From contig UBXM01000006.1 of the NCBI GenBank assembly GCA_900469445.1, positions 62,001 through 126,000 of the forward strand: a DNA stretch of 64,000 nt. Direction: 5' to 3'. The position numbers were made by a program, and so were the translations under genes. This document shows positions 60,994 to 64,000 of the stretch, one piece after another (the first letter of the stretch is position 1; each line of letters begins with the position of its first letter). This DNA comes from Hyphomicrobiales bacterium. Its GTDB lineage: Bacteria; Pseudomonadota; Alphaproteobacteria; Rhizobiales; Rhizobiaceae. The notes beneath the pieces are model-generated. The model did not search any database. It was not told where the DNA came from and worked only from the letters and a program-made list of their open reading frames with translations.

Positions 60994-61820
60994 ACCGCCC
61001 CGGCTTCTTTCTCGCGCTTGTCCGCGCAGCCGTCCTGTCGATCGTCGCGGCGCTGGTCGTCGTGCCGCTCCTTGCGACCTTCCTCGGCGGTTTCAAATCC
61101 GTCGGCGAACTGAGGGCGTCGCCTTTTGGCCTGCCGCCGATCTGGCGGGTCGAGACCTATACCGAAATTCTCGGTGGTTCAGTATTCTGGGGGTACATCC
61201 AGAACTCGCTGATCATCTCGTTTTCGGCGGTGTTCCTGACCCTGATGCTGGCCTCGATGGCGGCCTATATCTTTGCGCAGATCCGTTTCTTCGGCTCGAA
61301 ATATATCCAGGCCTATCTCCTGCTAGGGCTGATGTTCCCGTTTGCCACGGCCATCGTGCCGCTGTTCCTGCAGATCCGCGATTTCGGGCTGCTCGATAAT
61401 CCGCTCGGCGTGATCCTGCCGCAGACGGCGTTTTCGATGGCATTCGCCATCGTGCTTCTGCGTAGTTTCTTCCAACAATTGCCGAAGGAGTTGTTCGAAG
61501 CCGCCTATGTGGATGGCTGCGGTTATATCGGCTTTTTCTTCCGCTTCACCCTGCCGCTGTCGACACCGATCCTTGCCACTGTCGGCACCTTCGTTTTCGT
61601 CCAGAGCTGGAACAACTATCTCCTGCCGCTGGTCGTGATCAACGACAGCGCCGGCTACACCTGGCCGCTCGGCATCATGCGTTATCGCGGCGAGTTCATG
61701 GTCGAGTGGAACCGCATTCTCGCCTTTGTCTCGCTGACCATTCTGCCGGCGCTGATCTTCTTCACCTTCACCCAGAAATACATCGTGGCCGGTCTCACCC
61801 GCGGCTCCGTGAAAGGATGA
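60990..61820 (+). CDS. sugar ABC transporter permease, MalG type
   Basis: This 276-residue permease has six predicted helices. It has VVPLLATFLGGFKSVGELR near the N terminus, an EAA loop KELFEAAYVDGCGYIGFFFRFTLPLSTP near 160, and the C-terminal signature IFFTFTQKYIVAGLTRGSVKG that ends many MalG-type proteins. AGGAGG precedes the ATG, which overlaps the MalF-type stop. The GH43 gene follows after 4 bp. Confidence 0.92.
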   Translation: MNRPGFFLALVRAAVLSIVAALVVVPLLATFLGGFKSVGELRASPFGLPPIWRVETYTEILGGSVFWGYIQNSLIISFSAVFLTLMLASMAAYIFAQIRFFGSKYIQAYLLLGLMFPFATAIVPLFLQIRDFGLLDNPLGVILPQTAFSMAFAIVLLRSFFQQLPKELFEAAYVDGCGYIGFFFRFTLPLSTPILATVGTFVFVQSWNNYLLPLVVINDSAGYTWPLGIMRYRGEFMVEWNRILAFVSLTILPALIFFTFTQKYIVAGLTRGSVKG

Positions 61821-61824
61821 CATC

Positions 61825-63459
61825 ATGACACCCGTAATCCGCAATCCGATCCTGCCGGGCTTTAATGCCGATCCATCGATCTGCCGCGCCGGCGACGACT
61901 ATTATATCGCCGTCTCGACCTTCGAATGGTATCCGGGCGTGCAGATCCATCATTCGCGCGATCTCGTGAACTGGCGTCTGGTCACAAGGCCGCTCAACCG
62001 GGCTTCGCAGCTCGACATGCGCGGCGATCCGGACAGCTGCGGCATCTGGGCGCCGTGCCTGACCTATTCCGATGGTCTGTTCTGGCTTGTCTACACGGAC
62101 GTCAAGCGCAAGAGCGGCTCGTTCAAGGATGCGCATAATTACATGGTCACCGCGCCTTCGATCGAAGGTCTGTGGTCCGATCCGGTCTACATGAATTCCT
62201 CCGGCTTCGATCCGTCGCTGTTCCATGACGATGATGGCCGCAAATACCATGTGAACCTGCTCTGGGATCACCGCGGCCGCCCGTCGCGTTTCGGCGGCAT
62301 CGTGCTGCAGGAATATGATCCGGTAGAGAAGAAGCTGGTCGGGCCGATCTCCAACATCTTCAAGGGCTCGCCGCTCGGTCTTGCGGAAGGACCGCATCTC
62401 TACAAGCGCGACGGCTGGTATTATCTGATCGTTGCCGAGGGTGGCACGGGTTACAGTCACGCGGTGACGATGGCGCGTTCACGCAATCTCACCGGGCCTT
62501 ACGAACTGCATCCCGACACCCATGTCGTCACCTCGCGTTTCCACCCGGATGCGACCTTGCAACGCGGTGGGCATGGCGATTTCGTCGAGACGCCGGATGG
62601 CGGCACCTACATGGTGCATCTGTGCAGCCGCCCGTTGCCGGGTCTCTACCGCTCTGTTCTGGGGCGCGAGACGTCCATCCAGAAATGTGTATGGGGTGAT
62701 GACGGCTGGCTACGTCTGGAAGGCGAAAAATTTGTGCCGCAGGACGAGGTGCCGGCTCCTAACCTTCCGGCCCATCCTTTCCCGGTTGAGCCGGATCGGT
62801 ATGAGTTCAACCCGGAAAACGGATTGCCGCTCGCCTTCCAATGGCTGCGCTCGCCCTATCCCGAACGGCTGTTCTCGCTGACGGAAAGGCCCGGTCACCT
62901 GCGCCTCTTCGGGCGCGAGTCGGTCGGCTCGTGGTTCGAACAGTCGCTCGTGGCGCGGCGGCAGACGGATTTCGACTATGATGCGGAGACGGAAGTCGAT
63001 TGCGACCCGACCTCGCATCTGCAGATGGCCGGCCTGATCGCCTACTATAACCGCTTCGCCTACCACTATCTGTGCCTCAGCCATGACGAGAAGACCGGAC
63101 GCTCGCTGCAGATCTTCTACTGCAACGGTCAATGGCCGAACGGCATGACCATGCTCGGGCTGGACAATCCGATTTCGGTTGCGGATGGCCCGGTGCGCCT
63201 GCGGGTCGAGGTACGCGGGGCAGCTCTCCGCTTCTTCTACATGAAGGATGGTGCCTGGACGCGGATCGGGCCGGTTCTCGACAATTCCGTCCTTTCCGAC
63301 GAAAGCGGGGAAGGCGAGCAGAGCAAGATTACCGGCTCCTTCGTCGGCATCGGCAATTTCACCGGCGCCTTTGTCGGCATGGCGGCCCACGATCTCGGCG
63401 GGCTGGCGATGCCTGCCGACTTCTCACATTTCACCTATAAAAACCTTCCCAAGGAATGA
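61825..63459 (+). CDS. glycoside hydrolase family 43 beta-xylosidase
   Basis: This 544-residue enzyme without a signal peptide is therefore a cytoplasmic exo-acting beta-xylosidase of the type that splits xylo-oligosaccharides to xylose. The GH43 five-blade propeller fills about residues 1-310, with the base Asp in [13 protein letters not shown] (near 15), the pKa-tuning Asp in [12 protein letters not shown], and the acid Glu in [16 protein letters not shown] near 190. A C-terminal beta-sandwich follows, usual for the XynB/XylB subgroup. It lies 4 bp after the permease gene. Its product xylose would be the inducer of XylR. Confidence 0.92.
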   Translation: MTPVIRNPILPGFNADPSICRAGDDYYIAVSTFEWYPGVQIHHSRDLVNWRLVTRPLNRASQLDMRGDPDSCGIWAPCLTYSDGLFWLVYTDVKRKSGSFKDAHNYMVTAPSIEGLWSDPVYMNSSGFDPSLFHDDDGRKYHVNLLWDHRGRPSRFGGIVLQEYDPVEKKLVGPISNIFKGSPLGLAEGPHLYKRDGWYYLIVAEGGTGYSHAVTMARSRNLTGPYELHPDTHVVTSRFHPDATLQRGGHGDFVETPDGGTYMVHLCSRPLPGLYRSVLGRETSIQKCVWGDDGWLRLEGEKFVPQDEVPAPNLPAHPFPVEPDRYEFNPENGLPLAFQWLRSPYPERLFSLTERPGHLRLFGRESVGSWFEQSLVARRQTDFDYDAETEVDCDPTSHLQMAGLIAYYNRFAYHYLCLSHDEKTGRSLQIFYCNGQWPNGMTMLGLDNPISVADGPVRLRVEVRGAALRFFYMKDGAWTRIGPVLDNSVLSDESGEGEQSKITGSFVGIGNFTGAFVGMAAHDLGGLAMPADFSHFTYKNLPKE

Positions 63460-63463
63460 TCCG

Positions 63464-64000
63464 ATGGCTGTTGTCGAATATCGAAACATCAAGAAGGATT
63501 TTGGCGCGGTCACCGTCATTCCGGATGCCTCTTTGCATATTCCGGATGGGTCCTTCACCGTTTTCGTCGGACCATCGGGCTGCGGGAAGTCGACGCTGCT
63601 GAGGTTGACGGCGGGGCTTGAGGAAGCAACCGACGGGCGGATTTTCATCGATACGCGCGACGTCACCGAAGAGCGTCCGACCGAGCGCGGCATCGCCATG
63701 GTCTTCCAGTCCTATGCGCTTTACCCGCATATGGATGTGGCCGAAAACATCGGCTTTGCGCTGAAGATGGCGAAGGTGCCGAAGGCCGAAATCAAGGCGA
63801 AGGTTGAAGCTGCCGCCGATGTGCTGCAACTGACCCCACTCCTGAAGCGCAAACCGGCGGAACTTTCCGGCGGCCAGCGCCAGCGTGTCGCCATCGGCCG
63901 TGCCATCGTGCGTCAGCCGAAGGTCTTCCTCTTCGACGAGCCGCTATCCAACCTCGACGCGGCATTGCGCACGCAGATGCGTGTCGAGCTGGCGCAATTG
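63464..64000 (+). CDS. sugar ABC transporter ATPase (UgpC/MsmX type), 3' end beyond window
   Basis: The 179 residues in the window show a canonical CUT1 ATPase: Walker [10 protein letters not shown] near residue 37, Q-loop [11 protein letters not shown] near 82, signature [16 protein letters not shown] near 135 and Walker [17 protein letters not shown]. The frame is open to base 64000, so the C-terminal TOBE domain lies outside. It starts 4 bp after the GH43 stop. Its standard Walker A and C-loop contrast with the variant paralog at 3226-4383. Confidence 0.93.
   Translation, partial: MAVVEYRNIKKDFGAVTVIPDASLHIPDGSFTVFVGPSGCGKSTLLRLTAGLEEATDGRIFIDTRDVTEERPTERGIAMVFQSYALYPHMDVAENIGFALKMAKVPKAEIKAKVEAAADVLQLTPLLKRKPAELSGGQRQRVAIGRAIVRQPKVFLFDEPLSNLDAALRTQMRVELAQL

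Noticed and set aside
1..64000. tRNA, rRNA, CRISPR arrays, insertion sequences, phage genes or attachment sites
   Set aside because: I looked for clover-leaf features, repeat-spacer arrays, transposases, integrases and terminal inverted repeats and found nothing I could support.

Overview
The window is 64 kb of GC-rich alphaproteobacterial DNA. It looks like a rhizobial (Rhizobiaceae) replicon: it carries DUF992 and DUF982 proteins, a HutC/HutF-type hut locus, a luciferase-like/CMD/AhpD ABC cluster of a kind known from Agrobacterium vitis, and many solute-uptake operons. Genes are tightly packed with ATGA stop-start overlaps. I see no rRNA, tRNA, CRISPR array, insertion sequence or prophage. 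The species assignment is inference.

Layout. (1) 1-2.1 kb: 5-oxoproline catabolism, pxpA followed by a fused pxpB-pxpC that runs off the left edge, divergent from a GntR/FadR-type regulator. (2) 3.2-11.9 kb: a catabolic operon (GH88 unsaturated uronyl hydrolase, DUF2264 protein, sugar-binding protein, two permeases, one ATPase), divergent from a LacI regulator, with a long inverted repeat between them. (3) 12.1-12.6 kb: a secreted DUF992 protein. (4) 12.7-21.2 kb: a SorC regulator divergent from a peptide/opine-type ABC transporter whose operon ends with a glycerophosphodiester phosphodiesterase and a TIM-barrel isomerase, which suggests uptake and cleavage of a phosphodiester. (5) 21.2-28.0 kb: a GMC oxidoreductase, a gene-poor stretch with one small secreted protein, an HtrA-like protein that has lost its whole catalytic triad, glycerate kinase, a DUF2026 protein, a cold-shock protein and a J-domain protein. 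(6) 28.0-35.5 kb: a peptide/opine-type ABC transporter with an LLM flavin monooxygenase and two carboxymuconolactone-decarboxylase-like proteins, a conserved module of unknown substrate.

(7) 35.7-43.0 kb: histidine utilisation, hutF-hutC divergent from hutI-hutH-hutU-hutD around a HutC-type palindrome. It converts histidine to glutamate through N-formylglutamate; hutG is not in the window. (8) 43.1-50.3 kb: an unusually long glutamate-synthase large subunit followed 10 bp later by a CysJ-like diflavin reductase rather than the usual GltD. (9) 50.5-53.0 kb: small proteins, an Rrf2 regulator with a cysteine cluster, and a trans-sulfuration-type PLP enzyme. (10) 53.2-64 kb: xylose uptake (xylFGH) with its regulator xylR, divergent from a second ABC transporter operon with a GH43 beta-xylosidase, cut by the right edge in its ATPase gene.

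The genes together describe a soil or plant-associated scavenger of plant-wall uronides and xylosides, amino-acid derivatives and probably phosphodiester or opine-like compounds. The best leads for undescribed biology are the GltB-diflavin reductase pair, the LLM/CMD/AhpD transporter module, the phosphodiester-uptake operon, the triad-less HtrA-like protein, and a hutC gene with no ordinary start codon.
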